64,000 nucleotides of DNA from contig NSJM01000001.1 in assembly GCA_002634395.1 (NCBI GenBank), positions 19,504-83,503 of the forward strand, in the 5' to 3' direction. The stretch is from Candidatus Methylomirabilis sp. GTDB lineage: Bacteria; Methylomirabilota; Methylomirabilia; Methylomirabilales; Methylomirabilaceae. This document shows positions 9,403 to 19,095 of the stretch, piece by piece (within the stretch, counting starts at the first letter, position 1; each line of letters opens with the position of its first letter). A program made the translations under genes and the position numbers. The notes under the pieces were generated by a model. That model worked only from the letters and a program-made list of their open reading frames with translations, had not been told where the DNA came from and did no database searches.

Positions 9403-12400
9403 TCACGCGCCGGTTATCGTTCCCGGACCCAGCAGAGCCTCTACCTCTTGTCTGAGCTGTTCGTTCGCTGCGACGGTCATGTCCGGCGAGGCGGCAATGG
9501 TCACCTGGGCGCCTGGCGCAACGCTCAGATGGAGCCTGACAGGAACGGATCCCGGGAATCTCAACAACAGGCTTTTCAACTGCTCCAGCCGTGGGTCGGA
9601 CAGGTGTGCCTCCTCTACGGTGATCTCCACCATCGACTTTCCGTTGCGTCTGGCGTTCGCGAGAGGGCTCACTTCTGCCAAGAGCAATTTGACCACCTCT
9701 TCACCCACATCCACCTGTCCCTTGACCAGGATAGCCGTACCCTTCACCAGGTGGAGCAGGTTCGCCTTGTACAGCTCAGGGAATGCCACCGCCTCCACCG
9801 TCCCGGCCATATCTTCTAGCGTGACGAAGGCCATTCGCTCTCCGTTCTTTGTCGTGATCTCTTTGATGGCGATCACGATAGCGCAGAGCGTGACTGTCTC
9901 TTTGTCCTGGCAGGCCGCAAGACGATCAGTGGGGACAGCCGCCACCTTTGCGATAACATCGCGATAATCGGCCAGCGGGTGGCCGGTGACGTAGAAGCCC
10001 AACGTCTCCTTTTCGGCGGCCAAGCGTCGATGTGGCGCCCACTCCGGGATGGCCGGCAGTGCCCCCATCTGGTGGCTGAGCCCACCCTTCGCCTCTAAGA
10101 CATCCAACAGTGAGACTTGGCCTTGGACCCGCTCCCGCTGCGCGCCGGCGCCGGCTTCCATCGCCTTATCCGCCACGGCCATGAGCTGGGCCCTCGCCGC
10201 CCCAAGGGAGTCAAATGCCCCGCACTTGATCAGACTCTCAACCACCCGTTTATTGACCAGACGCAGATCTACTCGCTCGCAGAAGTCAAAGAGGGACCGG
10301 AAAGGACCCTTATCCCGTCGTGTGGCCAGTATCGACTGGATAGCTGTCTCACCGACGTTCTTGATGGCAACCAGCCCGAATCGAATCTGCTCCCCCGTGA
10401 CCGCAAAGCTGCTCTCCGATTCGTTGACATCCGGCGGCAGGACCGTAATCCCCATCTGCTTGCACTCGTCGATGTACGTGACGATCTTGTCAGTGTTCGC
10501 CATCTCTGAGGTCAGGAGGGCCGCCATGAACTCAACCGGGTAATGGGCCTTCAGATAGGCGGTCTGATAGGCTAAGAGGGCGTAAGAGGTCGCGTGGGGT
10601 TTATTGAAGGCATACCCCGCAAAGGGAGCCATCTTGTCAAAGATCTTTTGTGCGGTCCGTGCCAGGATCTTTTTCTCCTTCGCCCCGTCGACGAACTTCT
10701 TGCGCTGTTGATCCATCATCTCCGGGTCTTTCTTACCCATCGCCTTGCGCAGCACATCCGCTTCTCCCATCGAGAAGCCGGCGAGATCCGAGGCGATCCG
10801 CATCACCTGTTCCTGGTAGACCATGATCCCGTAGGTCTCTTTCAGAATCGCCTCCATCAACGGGTGGTCGTAACTGATCTTGACCTTCCCGTTCTTGCGG
10901 TTGATGAAGTCATCGATCATGACCATCGGTCCGGGTCGGTAGAGCGCCACGAGGGCGATGACATCCTCCAGCCGTTCCGGCTTCAGGCGCCGCATCAGAT
11001 CCCGCATCCCCGAGGATTCCAGTTGAAATACCCCGAAGGTCCGCGCCTCGCTGAGCAGAGAAAAGACCGCCGGATCATCGAGGGGGAGCTCTTCGATCTT
11101 GATCCTGTGCCCGCGTCCCGACGCAATCAGTTCTATGGTGTTTGCGATGACCGTCAGCGTCCGCAGACCCAGGAAATCAACCTTCAACAGGCCGATCTTC
11201 TCGATGGCCTTCATGGCGTACTGGGTCGTCGGCTTGCTGCCGGACTTTGGATCTTTGTAGAGCGGAACATGCTCGGTGAGCGGGTCGCCGGAAATGACGA
11301 CACCCGCCGCGTGGGTTGAGGCATGCCGTGTCAGCCCCTCCAGACACTTGGCGATCCGCCACAGCTCCTCCACCTCTGTCCGGCTCTGTACCGCCTCGGT
11401 CAGCGGTGGGCTCTCGGCAATCGCCTCGTCCAGGCTGATATTGATCCGGTTGGGAACCATCTTGGCGATCTTGTCTACCTCGGCATAGGGCATCCCAAGA
11501 CCGCGACCGACATCCCGAATGACCGCCTTGGCCCCCATCGTTCCGAACGTGATGATCTGGGCCACGTTGTCGGATCCATACTTCCTGGTCACATAGTCGA
11601 TTACCTCGTCCCGCCGGTCGTCGCTGAAGTCGATGTCCATATCCGGCATGCTGATCCGTTCCGGGTTCAGGAATCGTTCAAAAATCAGGCCGTACCGAAG
11701 CGGATCGATGTTCGTGATGTTGAGGCAATAGGCGATCAGCGAGGCGGCTGCGGACCCGCGGCCGGGGCCGATCGAGATCCCTCGATCCTTGGCGAACTTG
11801 ATGAAGTCCCAGACCACCAGGAAGTAACCGGCGAAGCCGGTCTTTTGGATGACCTCCAACTCATACTTCAGTCGCGCCTCAACCTCGGCGTTCGCATCCG
11901 GGTATCGGACCTTCAGCCCCTCCCAGGCCAGATAGGCCAGATAGGTCTCCAGGGTGTGCCCATCGGGTACCTGGTACTTGGGTAGGCGGAGCTGCCCGAA
12001 CTGGAGCTGGAGGTTGCACCGCTCGGCCACAGTAATGCTATTCTTGACCGCCTCCGGCAGTTCGGCAAAGATCTGCTTCATCTCCGCCGCCGATTTGAAG
12101 TAGAACTGATCTGTGGAAAAGCGCCAACGATCCTTATCCTGAATCGTCTTCCCAGTCTGGATGCAGAGCAGGACCTCGTGGGCACGAGCATCTTCTTTGC
12201 TGGGATAGTGCAGGTCGTTGGTGGCAACAATCGGCAGATCAAAGGCCTTGGCGAGTCGAAGGACCCCCTCAGTAACCTTCCGTTGCTCCGCTATCCCGTG
12301 GTCCTGCACCTCCAAAAAGTAGTTCTCACGCCCCAGCGCCTCCATGTACCAACTGACGGTCTCCTTCGCCCGACCCTCGTCGCCATCCAGCAATGCCTTG

Positions 12401-12843
12401 GCCGCCTCACTGTTCAGGCAGCCGGAGAGGGCAATCAGTCCCTGACAATGCTGGGCAAACAACTCCCTATCGATTCGCGGCTTGTAGTAGAACCCCTCCA
12501 GATAGCCGGCCGATACCAGTTTGATGAGATTCTTATAACCAACCAGGTCCTTGGCCAGCAGGGTGATGTGGCTGGCGCCCTCATAGCCGCTGTCCTGATT
12601 GGACCTCTCAAAACGGCTGCCGGGGGCAATGTACACCTCACTGCCGATGATCGGCTTTATCCCCTCCTTCATCGCGAGGGTGTAAAAGTCGATCGCCCCG
12701 AAGAGATTGCCGTGATCCGTGACCGCCAAGGCGGGCATCTTGTACTCCTTCGCCTTGGCCACCAGCGTCTCCAGGGAGCAGGCCCCATCCAGGAGGCTAT
12801 ACTGGGTATGAACGTGCAGATGAACGAAATCAGAATGATGCAT
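9403..12843 (-). CDS. dnaE: DNA polymerase III alpha subunit
   Basis: 1146 residues, usual DnaE length. PHP domain at the N-terminus (FVHLHVHTQYSLLDGAC), palm domain with the catalytic acidic motif PDMDIDFSDD near residue 400, fingers (MVYQEQVMRIASDLAGFSMG), a helix-hairpin-helix region and a C-terminal OB fold (VTLCAIVIAIKEITTKNGER). It is the main replicative polymerase. I place the start at the ATG at 12843 (MHHSDF), where AGGAG sits 5 bases upstream; a longer frame from 12861 lacks a ribosome site. The PHP metal ligands HLHVHT look intact. Confidence 0.97.
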   Translation of the reverse strand: MHHSDFVHLHVHTQYSLLDGACSLETLVAKAKEYKMPALAVTDHGNLFGAIDFYTLAMKEGIKPIIGSEVYIAPGSRFERSNQDSGYEGASHITLLAKDLVGYKNLIKLVSAGYLEGFYYKPRIDRELFAQHCQGLIALSGCLNSEAAKALLDGDEGRAKETVSWYMEALGRENYFLEVQDHGIAEQRKVTEGVLRLAKAFDLPIVATNDLHYPSKEDARAHEVLLCIQTGKTIQDKDRWRFSTDQFYFKSAAEMKQIFAELPEAVKNSITVAERCNLQLQFGQLRLPKYQVPDGHTLETYLAYLAWEGLKVRYPDANAEVEARLKYELEVIQKTGFAGYFLVVWDFIKFAKDRGISIGPGRGSAAASLIAYCLNITNIDPLRYGLIFERFLNPERISMPDMDIDFSDDRRDEVIDYVTRKYGSDNVAQIITFGTMGAKAVIRDVGRGLGMPYAEVDKIAKMVPNRINISLDEAIAESPPLTEAVQSRTEVEELWRIAKCLEGLTRHASTHAAGVVISGDPLTEHVPLYKDPKSGSKPTTQYAMKAIEKIGLLKVDFLGLRTLTVIANTIELIASGRGHRIKIEELPLDDPAVFSLLSEARTFGVFQLESSGMRDLMRRLKPERLEDVIALVALYRPGPMVMIDDFINRKNGKVKISYDHPLMEAILKETYGIMVYQEQVMRIASDLAGFSMGEADVLRKAMGKKDPEMMDQQRKKFVDGAKEKKILARTAQKIFDKMAPFAGYAFNKPHATSYALLAYQTAYLKAHYPVEFMAALLTSEMANTDKIVTYIDECKQMGITVLPPDVNESESSFAVTGEQIRFGLVAIKNVGETAIQSILATRRDKGPFRSLFDFCERVDLRLVNKRVVESLIKCGAFDSLGAARAQLMAVADKAMEAGAGAQRERVQGQVSLLDVLEAKGGLSHQMGALPAIPEWAPHRRLAAEKETLGFYVTGHPLADYRDVIAKVAAVPTDRLAACQDKETVTLCAIVIAIKEITTKNGERMAFVTLEDMAGTVEAVAFPELYKANLLHLVKGTAILVKGQVDVGEEVVKLLLAEVSPLANARRNGKSMVEITVEEAHLSDPRLEQLKSLLLRFPGSVPVRLHLSVAPGAQVTIAASPDMTVAANEQLRQEVEALLGPGTITGA

Positions 12844-12868
12844 GATTCTCCTGAAAACCAAGGCGCAG

Positions 12869-12884
12869 GGTATAGGGTTTAGAG
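12869..12884. repeat. AGGGTATAGGGT-type tract upstream of dnaE
   Basis: CAGGGTATAGGGTTTAG, a short copy of a tract also found at 14055-14129, 20438-20452, 30976-31001 and 59134-59163. Confidence 0.6.
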
Positions 12885-12930
12885 GTGGTGTCCTACACTT
12901 AAGCTCCGCCGCGTGGTTTCCACATTAGCC

Positions 12931-13248
12931 TCAAGCGGCTCGAATGACATCTCTAGCCTCAGAAAGGATATAAGCGCCCAGATAGAGGCTCAGCGACTCG
13001 GTCGTTACGATCTCAACCCGGCGTCCAAGCAGGCGCTCCAAGAGTTCCGAGAGATCGAGAAACCTATCGTATGTTTTCTATTCTGGTTCGAACTCGACGA
13101 GAACATCGACATCACTTTCAAGCGACGCCGTTTCTCGAACAAACGATCCAAAGAGCGCGAGCCGCCGAACCCCCAACGCACGGATTGCGATCTCGGCTGA
13201 TTTCAGACGTTCGAAGACTTCCTTCCGGCTTCGCACGATCTCATGCAT
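12931..13248 (-). pseudogene. MNT-type nucleotidyltransferase interrupted by an in-frame amber codon
   Basis: From the ATG at 13248 (MHEIVRSRKEVFERLK, with AAAGGGA upstream) the frame gives VRRLALFGSFVRETASLESDVDVLVEF. This is the GSFARG-like (here GSFVRE) plus DxD active site of minimal nucleotidyltransferases (DNA pol beta superfamily, MntA-like antitoxins). At 13078-13080 the frame meets TAG (codon 57). It then continues, still in frame, with KTYDRFLDLSELLERLLGRR, VEIVTTESLS and so on to a TGA at 12931, which is the family's normal C-terminal half. So one nonsense codon splits an otherwise complete gene of about 105 codons. The expected residue is plausibly Gln (CAG to TAG). It may be a dead gene, a truncated product of 56 residues, or a readthrough gene. 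No HEPN partner is adjacent. Confidence 0.7.
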
Positions 13249-13352
13249 CCGTAATCCCTTTCCCGCCAGTCTGCCAGGCTTACTTCTGTTGTCAACCACT
13301 TCAGATCGCAAGGAGCGACTGTGCCTTGCCGATGGGCCGACCGGTAGCTGGG

Positions 13353-13787
13353 CTACCCTGCGGTTCCGCCCCACGCCCGCAAGAGCTTGACTAAAGGCCT
13401 GTCACGAACACGAGCATAACAACGTCGATCTGCTGTCAAGATGGGACACTCGAAGGTCTCCGCAAATACGATGAAGTAGGCGTCGTAGGCGGTAATCTCG
13501 ACAGCCTTGGCAAGTCGAACAGCTTCTTTCCCAAGAGAGTAAGAAAATGGTCGGACGTCCCACTCCATTGTCTCCAAAGAATCAAGGGCGCCGGCCACTT
13601 CTTCGGCCCCAAGTTGGGGCTGATAGCGCAAGACGTTAGCAAGCTCGTAGAAGAGAAGGTCGGGTACGATGAGATCGAGCTCTGCTTCAACAACTCTACG
13701 CCGGATTTCCAAGGCAGCATCGAGATCGTCTTCCGGTGGATGCACGAACCATTTGGCGACCACGGAGGCATCGAGAACCGAATCCAT
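13353..13787 (-). CDS. vapC: PIN-domain (VapC-like) toxin
   Basis: 144 residues. MDSVLDASVVAKWF carries the first conserved acidic residue (D6) of the PIN nuclease fold. Further acidic residues lie in the middle (PDLLFYELANVLR: E) and near the C-terminus (AVEITAYDAYFIVFAETF; ILTADRR). These are the usual four acidic ligands for Mg-dependent RNA cleavage. I choose the ATG at 13787 because everything upstream in that frame is out of family. This ATG overlaps the TGA that closes the antitoxin reading frame (TGATG), a classical coupling, although the antitoxin frame now has a premature stop. The toxin itself looks intact. Confidence 0.88.
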   Translation of the reverse strand: MDSVLDASVVAKWFVHPPEDDLDAALEIRRRVVEAELDLIVPDLLFYELANVLRYQPQLGAEEVAGALDSLETMEWDVRPFSYSLGKEAVRLAKAVEITAYDAYFIVFAETFECPILTADRRCYARVRDRPLVKLLRAWGGTAG

Positions 13788-14038
13788 CAGCGACTGGCGG
13801 TCCGCATCTTCCTGATAAAGCCGATGGCGTCCCAGGGTTTCGTTTTCGCCCGGATCGCATCCTAGATCGTGACAGCCTTCTCCATGGCACGCCGTCGCCG
13901 TTTCCTGGCCTCCTCCAGCGCGAAATAACCTTCGACGGTGTGGCGCAAGAAAGCGCTCCGGTTCCAACCCTCTTTCGCTGCCGCCCGGTCGATGGCCTTT
14001 AGCGAGTGCTCCTCAATCGTGATGTTAATCCGAACCAC
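13787..14038 (-). pseudogene. vapB: VapB-like ribbon-helix-helix antitoxin with premature amber codon
   Basis: GTG start at 14038 with TGAGG upstream. The frame reads VVRINITIEEHSLKAIDRAA, then EGWNRSAFLRHTVEGYFAL, a ribbon-helix-helix DNA-binding antitoxin. It stops at TAG (13862-13864, codon 59). The same frame then continues DAIRAKTKPWDAIGFIRKMR to a TGA that overlaps the vapC ATG as TGATG. That tail resembles the toxin-binding C-terminus of related antitoxins, where the interrupted position is usually Gln. As it stands, a 58-residue protein would keep the DNA-binding half and lose the toxin-binding half. If TAG is not read through, VapC would lack its neutraliser unless another VapB acts in trans. 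Confidence 0.75.
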
Positions 14039-14054
14039 TTAGGCCTCATTGAGA

Positions 14055-14129
14055 GCTAGGGTACAGGGTGTCGCTACTGGTGGTCTTTTGCCTTCGTCTA
14101 TACCCTACACCCTACACCCTAGACCCTAT
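14055..14129. repeat. Inverted (T)AGGGT tract between vapB and guaA
   Basis: TAGGGTACAGGGTGT (14057-14071) pairs with ACACCCTACACCCTA (14107-14121) with two mismatches, and more CCCTA units follow. It can form a hairpin downstream of guaA and may act as its terminator region (TTTTTA nearby on the plus strand). Confidence 0.6.
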
Positions 14130-14131
14130 TT

Positions 14132-15664
14132 TTATTCCCACTCGATGGTGCTCGGAGGCTTCGAGGAGATGTCGTAGACGACGCGGTTGACGCCCTTGAC
14201 CTCGCTCACGATCCGGCTGCTGATCGCCTGGAGCAGGTCATGCGGCAGGCGCGCCCAGTCGGCCGTCATCCCGTCGAGGCTGGTGACGGCCCGAATGGCG
14301 ATGACGTGCTCATAGGTGCGCTCATCGCCCATGACCCCCACCGTTTTGATCGGCAACAGGACCGCAAACGCCTGCCACAATTCGCGGCCCACCTCCGCCT
14401 TTGCCACCTCCGCCTCGACGATGGCATCGGCCTCTCTGAGCAAGTCCAGCCGGGCCTTCGTCACCTCGCCGATGATCCGGACGGCCAGGCCTGGTCCTGG
14501 GAACGGCTGCCGCCAGAGAATAGCATCCGGCAGGCCGAGTTCCCTTCCAAGCTCTCGCACCTCATCCTTAAACAGCTCCCGTAGCGGCTCGAGCAACTCA
14601 AAATCGAACTGCTCCGGTAGCCCTCCTACGTTGTGGTGGGATTTGATCGTAGCCGAAGGCCCCTGGACCGACACGCTTTCGATCACATCCGGATATAATG
14701 TACCCTGAGCAAGAAAATCGAACCGTCCCAACCTCCGTGATTCTTCCTCAAAGACGGCGATGAACTCAGCGCCGATGATCTTCCGTTTCTCTTCTGGGTC
14801 GATGACCCCTTTGAGCCGGGTGAGGAATCGCTCCGCCGCATCGACCGAGATCAGGTGCAGACCCAGGTGCTCACCCATGGCCTGAAGAACTTGAGCCTCT
14901 TCGTCTTTCCGAAGCAGGCCGTTATCGACGAAGACACAGGTGAGCTTCGGACCGATCGCCTGATGGACCAGCAGCGCGGCGACCGAAGAATCGACCCCCC
15001 CACTCAGCGCACAGAGGACATGCCGATCTCCAACTTGACGCTGAATCTTATCGATGGCCATCTCGGCAAAGGAATGCATCTCCCAATCCGGCGTGCAGCC
15101 GCAGACCCTGAACAGGAAGTTGCCGAGGATCGCCTTCCCGTTGTCAGTGTGGGCAACTTCAGGGTGAAACTGGACCGCAAAGAGCGGTTGCTGCCGATGG
15201 CGGATCGCGGCAAACGGCGCATTGGCCGTGTGGGCGAGACGACGGAACGTGTCGGGGATCTCCTCAAGCTTATCCCCATGGCTCATCCAGACAGTTAACC
15301 CGCCTTCAAGGCCGGAGAAGAGATCGGAGTCATCATCGATCGTAAGGAATGCCCGGCCATATTCCCGATAGACCGATCGAGTCGTGATAGCGCCATGAAA
15401 GTGCCCGATAACCCCCATCCCGTAGCAGATCCCCAGGACCGGCACATCCTGTTCGATCACCTCGCGCCGGCAGAGGGGAGCAGCCGGTTGGTAGACGCTA
15501 GCCGGACTACCGGAGAGGATGATCCCTTTTGGATTAAAAGACTTGATGCCGTCTAGAGGCAGGTTGAACGGGTGGATCTCACAGTAGACACCCAATTCAC
15601 GGACGCGGCGGGCGATCAACTGCGTGTACTGCGAGCCGAAGTCAAGGATCAGGATTTTATGCAT
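14132..15664 (-). CDS. guaA: GMP synthase (glutamine-hydrolysing)
   Basis: 510 residues, standard length. Converts XMP to GMP using ATP and glutamine. N-terminal class I glutamine amidotransferase with the nucleophile Cys in GICYGMG (near residue 80) and the catalytic His-Glu in FHPEVAH. Then the ATP pyrophosphatase with the P-loop SGGVDSS near residue 223, and the C-terminal dimerisation domain ending STIEWE. All catalytic residues are present. It follows guaB on the same strand, separated by a 142-base repeat-filled gap, so the two GMP-branch genes are adjacent and possibly cotranscribed. Confidence 0.97.
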   Translation of the reverse strand: MHKILILDFGSQYTQLIARRVRELGVYCEIHPFNLPLDGIKSFNPKGIILSGSPASVYQPAAPLCRREVIEQDVPVLGICYGMGVIGHFHGAITTRSVYREYGRAFLTIDDDSDLFSGLEGGLTVWMSHGDKLEEIPDTFRRLAHTANAPFAAIRHRQQPLFAVQFHPEVAHTDNGKAILGNFLFRVCGCTPDWEMHSFAEMAIDKIQRQVGDRHVLCALSGGVDSSVAALLVHQAIGPKLTCVFVDNGLLRKDEEAQVLQAMGEHLGLHLISVDAAERFLTRLKGVIDPEEKRKIIGAEFIAVFEEESRRLGRFDFLAQGTLYPDVIESVSVQGPSATIKSHHNVGGLPEQFDFELLEPLRELFKDEVRELGRELGLPDAILWRQPFPGPGLAVRIIGEVTKARLDLLREADAIVEAEVAKAEVGRELWQAFAVLLPIKTVGVMGDERTYEHVIAIRAVTSLDGMTADWARLPHDLLQAISSRIVSEVKGVNRVVYDISSKPPSTIEWE

Positions 15665-15676
15665 GCACTCACGCGT

Positions 15677-15805
15677 TGGTTGCGTTGTTGCGTCTCTTGC
15701 GTCTATGGTGGGCCTGATCGGTCCATTCGAGCGTGGAGGAGTAGATGCTTGGAAAAGGATATGAACGCGTCAACGCAATGAACGCTATAGACGCGATACA
15801 CGCGC
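15677..15805. repeat. GCGT-rich inverted repeat between guaB and guaA
   Basis: Tandem GCGTT/GCGTC units (TTGCGTTGTTGCGTCTC) on the left face complementary units on the right (AACGCTATAGACGCGATAC). TGCGTCTAT and ATAGACGC can pair. No gene is seen in the gap. Confidence 0.5.
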
Positions 15806-15806
15806 T

Positions 15807-17279
<1,473 letters not shown>

Positions 17280-17286
17280 TCAAAAA

Positions 17287-17357
17287 ATGTTCACGGTTCA
17301 AGGTTCGACGTTCAAGGTTCAAGGTTAGGTACTTAACGTTGAACATTGAACTTTGCA
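17287..17357. repeat. TTCAAGGTTCAA-type tract between trpS and guaB
   Basis: Repeated GGTTCAA/GTTCGA units (17287-17325) face complementary TTGAAC units (17336-17362), so the tract can fold on itself. A second copy of the same family lies at 30898-30975 upstream of pilC. Confidence 0.6.
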
Positions 17358-17371
17358 CGTTGAACGCGGTA

Positions 17372-18358
17372 CTACATATGCATTGCAGTCTTGACCTCTA
17401 ACAGGGTCTCACCTGCAACCTTCTTGGCCCTGGCCCATCCGTCCTCAAGAACCTCCTGAACAATCTCCGGGCTCTTCGCCAGATCCTGACGCCGATCGTA
17501 AATGGGCTGGAGGACCGGAAGCATGTGCTGCAGGAGAACCCCTTTACAGTCCAGACAACCGATCCCGGCTGTCCGGCATCCGGGATCGATGACGGTGTCC
17601 CGCTCCGCCTTGGGTGTGAAGATCTTATGCAGGTCGAACACCGGGCAAACATCGGGATTACCGGGATCGCGCCGGCGCACCCTGGCTGGATCCGTCACCA
17701 TCGGTCTAATCTTTGCGATTACCTGCTCGGGGGAATCGGACAGATAAACGGCATTGCCGTAACTTTTGCTCATCTTGCGGCCATCGGTGCCCGGAACCTT
17801 TGGAAACTCGGTCAGGAGCGCCTCGGGTATAGCAAGGACTTCCCCATACAGATAGTTGAATCGACGCGCGATCTCCCTGGCCAATTCCAAATGTGGCACC
17901 TGATCGATGCCGACCGGCACGTGATCGGCCTTGTAGATCAGAATGTCCGAGGCCATCAGGACCGGGTACCCCAAAAACCCATAAGTGCTGAGGTCTTTCG
18001 TGGTCAGCTCCTGCTGCTGCTCCTTGTATGTTGGGTTACGCTCCAGCCATGGGACCGGCGTGATCATCGACAGCAACAGGTACAACTCCGCATGTTCATG
18101 AAGCCGAGACTGCAGGAAGAGAGTCGCCTTTGCGGGGTCGATCCCGGCCGCCAACATATCCAGGACCATCTCGCGAATATTCTCCCGGATACCCTTCGTT
18201 TCTGCGTACTCGGTCGTGAGCGCATGCCAGTCGGCCACAAAGAAGTAGCACTCATACGCTTCCTGTAGCCGGCGCCAGTTATCCAGGGCCCCGAACAGGT
18301 GGCCAAGGTGAAGGCGCCCCGTCGGTCTCATCCCACTCAAGACTCGGCCCTTCGACAT
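17372..18358 (-). CDS. trpS: Tryptophanyl-tRNA synthetase with [4Fe-4S]-type Cys motif
   Basis: 328 residues from MSKGRVLSGMRPTG. Class I synthetase that charges tRNA-Trp. The HIGH motif is seen as HLGH (in GRLHLGHLFG) and KMSKS is exact. Four cysteines follow KMSKS with spacing C-x22-C-x6-C-x2-C (residues 238, 261, 268, 271). This is the pattern reported for the iron-sulfur TrpRS group exemplified by Thermotoga maritima. A GTG four codons upstream (18370) is an alternative start, but it is only one base from AGGAGG, whereas the ATG is 13 bases away; neither spacing is ideal. It ends in TAG, evidence that TAG acts as a normal stop here. Confidence 0.95.
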   Translation of the reverse strand: MSKGRVLSGMRPTGRLHLGHLFGALDNWRRLQEAYECYFFVADWHALTTEYAETKGIRENIREMVLDMLAAGIDPAKATLFLQSRLHEHAELYLLLSMITPVPWLERNPTYKEQQQELTTKDLSTYGFLGYPVLMASDILIYKADHVPVGIDQVPHLELAREIARRFNYLYGEVLAIPEALLTEFPKVPGTDGRKMSKSYGNAVYLSDSPEQVIAKIRPMVTDPARVRRRDPGNPDVCPVFDLHKIFTPKAERDTVIDPGCRTAGIGCLDCKGVLLQHMLPVLQPIYDRRQDLAKSPEIVQEVLEDGWARAKKVAGETLLEVKTAMHM

Positions 18359-18381
18359 CGACTGTCGCACTCCTCCTGTAC

Positions 18382-19023
18382 TTACGCGCCGAGCAACAGA
18401 CCGGCAACAAGCGCGATGGGCGGCCAGATCAGCTGATCGACCGCCCCACTGAAGATCAGAACCATCAGAATGACAAAGCCATACCGCTCAAGTCTGCCAT
18501 ACGAGGCAGCCTGACGCGGCGGCAGGAGGCCGGTCATGACGCGGCCGCCATCGAGTGGCAGCAGGGGAATTAGGTTAAAGACGGCCAGCGCCACGTTGAT
18601 CAGTACGCTCCAGTGCAACATATGATAGACCGGCGTGAGCCACGAAAGCCACCAGGCGGGCTCATCTACCCCGGCCGTCCCGTCAAACAGCCGAAGCGAC
18701 CAGGCGCACACGGAGGCAAGGATGAGGTTCGCGCCAGGCCCGGCAGCCGCCACCAGGACCATGTCGCGCCTCGGATGTCGGAGGTTATCGAAATTCACCG
18801 GAATCGGCTTGGCCCAGCCCACTGGCGTGAAGATCAGGGCCAGGGTTCCGACCGGATCGAGGTGGGCGATGGGGTTAAAGGTGAGGCGACCTGACAATCG
18901 CGCAGTCGGATCACCCCGCTTGTCGGCAACCCATCCGTGGGCATACTCGTGAAACGTCAAAGCTGCCAGGATAGCCGGCAGCCTCACGCTTAAACTTAGT
19001 ATGAACTGCGTCACATCGAACAT
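18382..19023 (-). CDS. Site-2 protease family (M50) membrane metalloprotease
   Basis: 213 residues with about five to six membrane segments. The zinc site HExxH is seen as FHEYAHGWVAD (near residue 25) and the second metal/active motif as LLPLDGGRVMTG. These define the short, PDZ-less bacterial S2P group (YwhC-like). It probably performs intramembrane cleavage of an unknown substrate. It sits 11 bases upstream of trpS on the same strand, a common neighbourhood in this type of genome (S2P, trpS, then ScpA/ScpB elsewhere), although scpAB are not here. Confidence 0.9.
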   Translation of the reverse strand: MFDVTQFILSLSVRLPAILAALTFHEYAHGWVADKRGDPTARLSGRLTFNPIAHLDPVGTLALIFTPVGWAKPIPVNFDNLRHPRRDMVLVAAAGPGANLILASVCAWSLRLFDGTAGVDEPAWWLSWLTPVYHMLHWSVLINVALAVFNLIPLLPLDGGRVMTGLLPPRQAASYGRLERYGFVILMVLIFSGAVDQLIWPPIALVAGLLLGA

Positions 19024-19095
19024 TTTTTCACGAGATACTTTCCACCCGGTAACCGGCCTTGACAGGGTTTACCGTAACAAAGGCAACCCTCCTTG

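Noticed and set aside
13788..13967. N-terminal extension of the PIN-domain protein to 13967
   Set aside because: The extra 60 residues are not in the family and the frame overlaps the VapB antitoxin frame. MDSVLDASV is the standard PIN start and overlaps the antitoxin stop.
12931..14038. Genome-wide recoding of TAG to Gln
   Set aside because: higA, trpS, yjbQ and the small membrane protein at 50022 all end in TAG at sensible positions, so TAG acts as a normal stop. Any readthrough would have to be local.
14055..14129. CRISPR or telomere-like array from CCCTA repeats
   Set aside because: Units are 5-7 bases without spacers of constant length, the tract is short, and it folds on itself; there are no cas genes.
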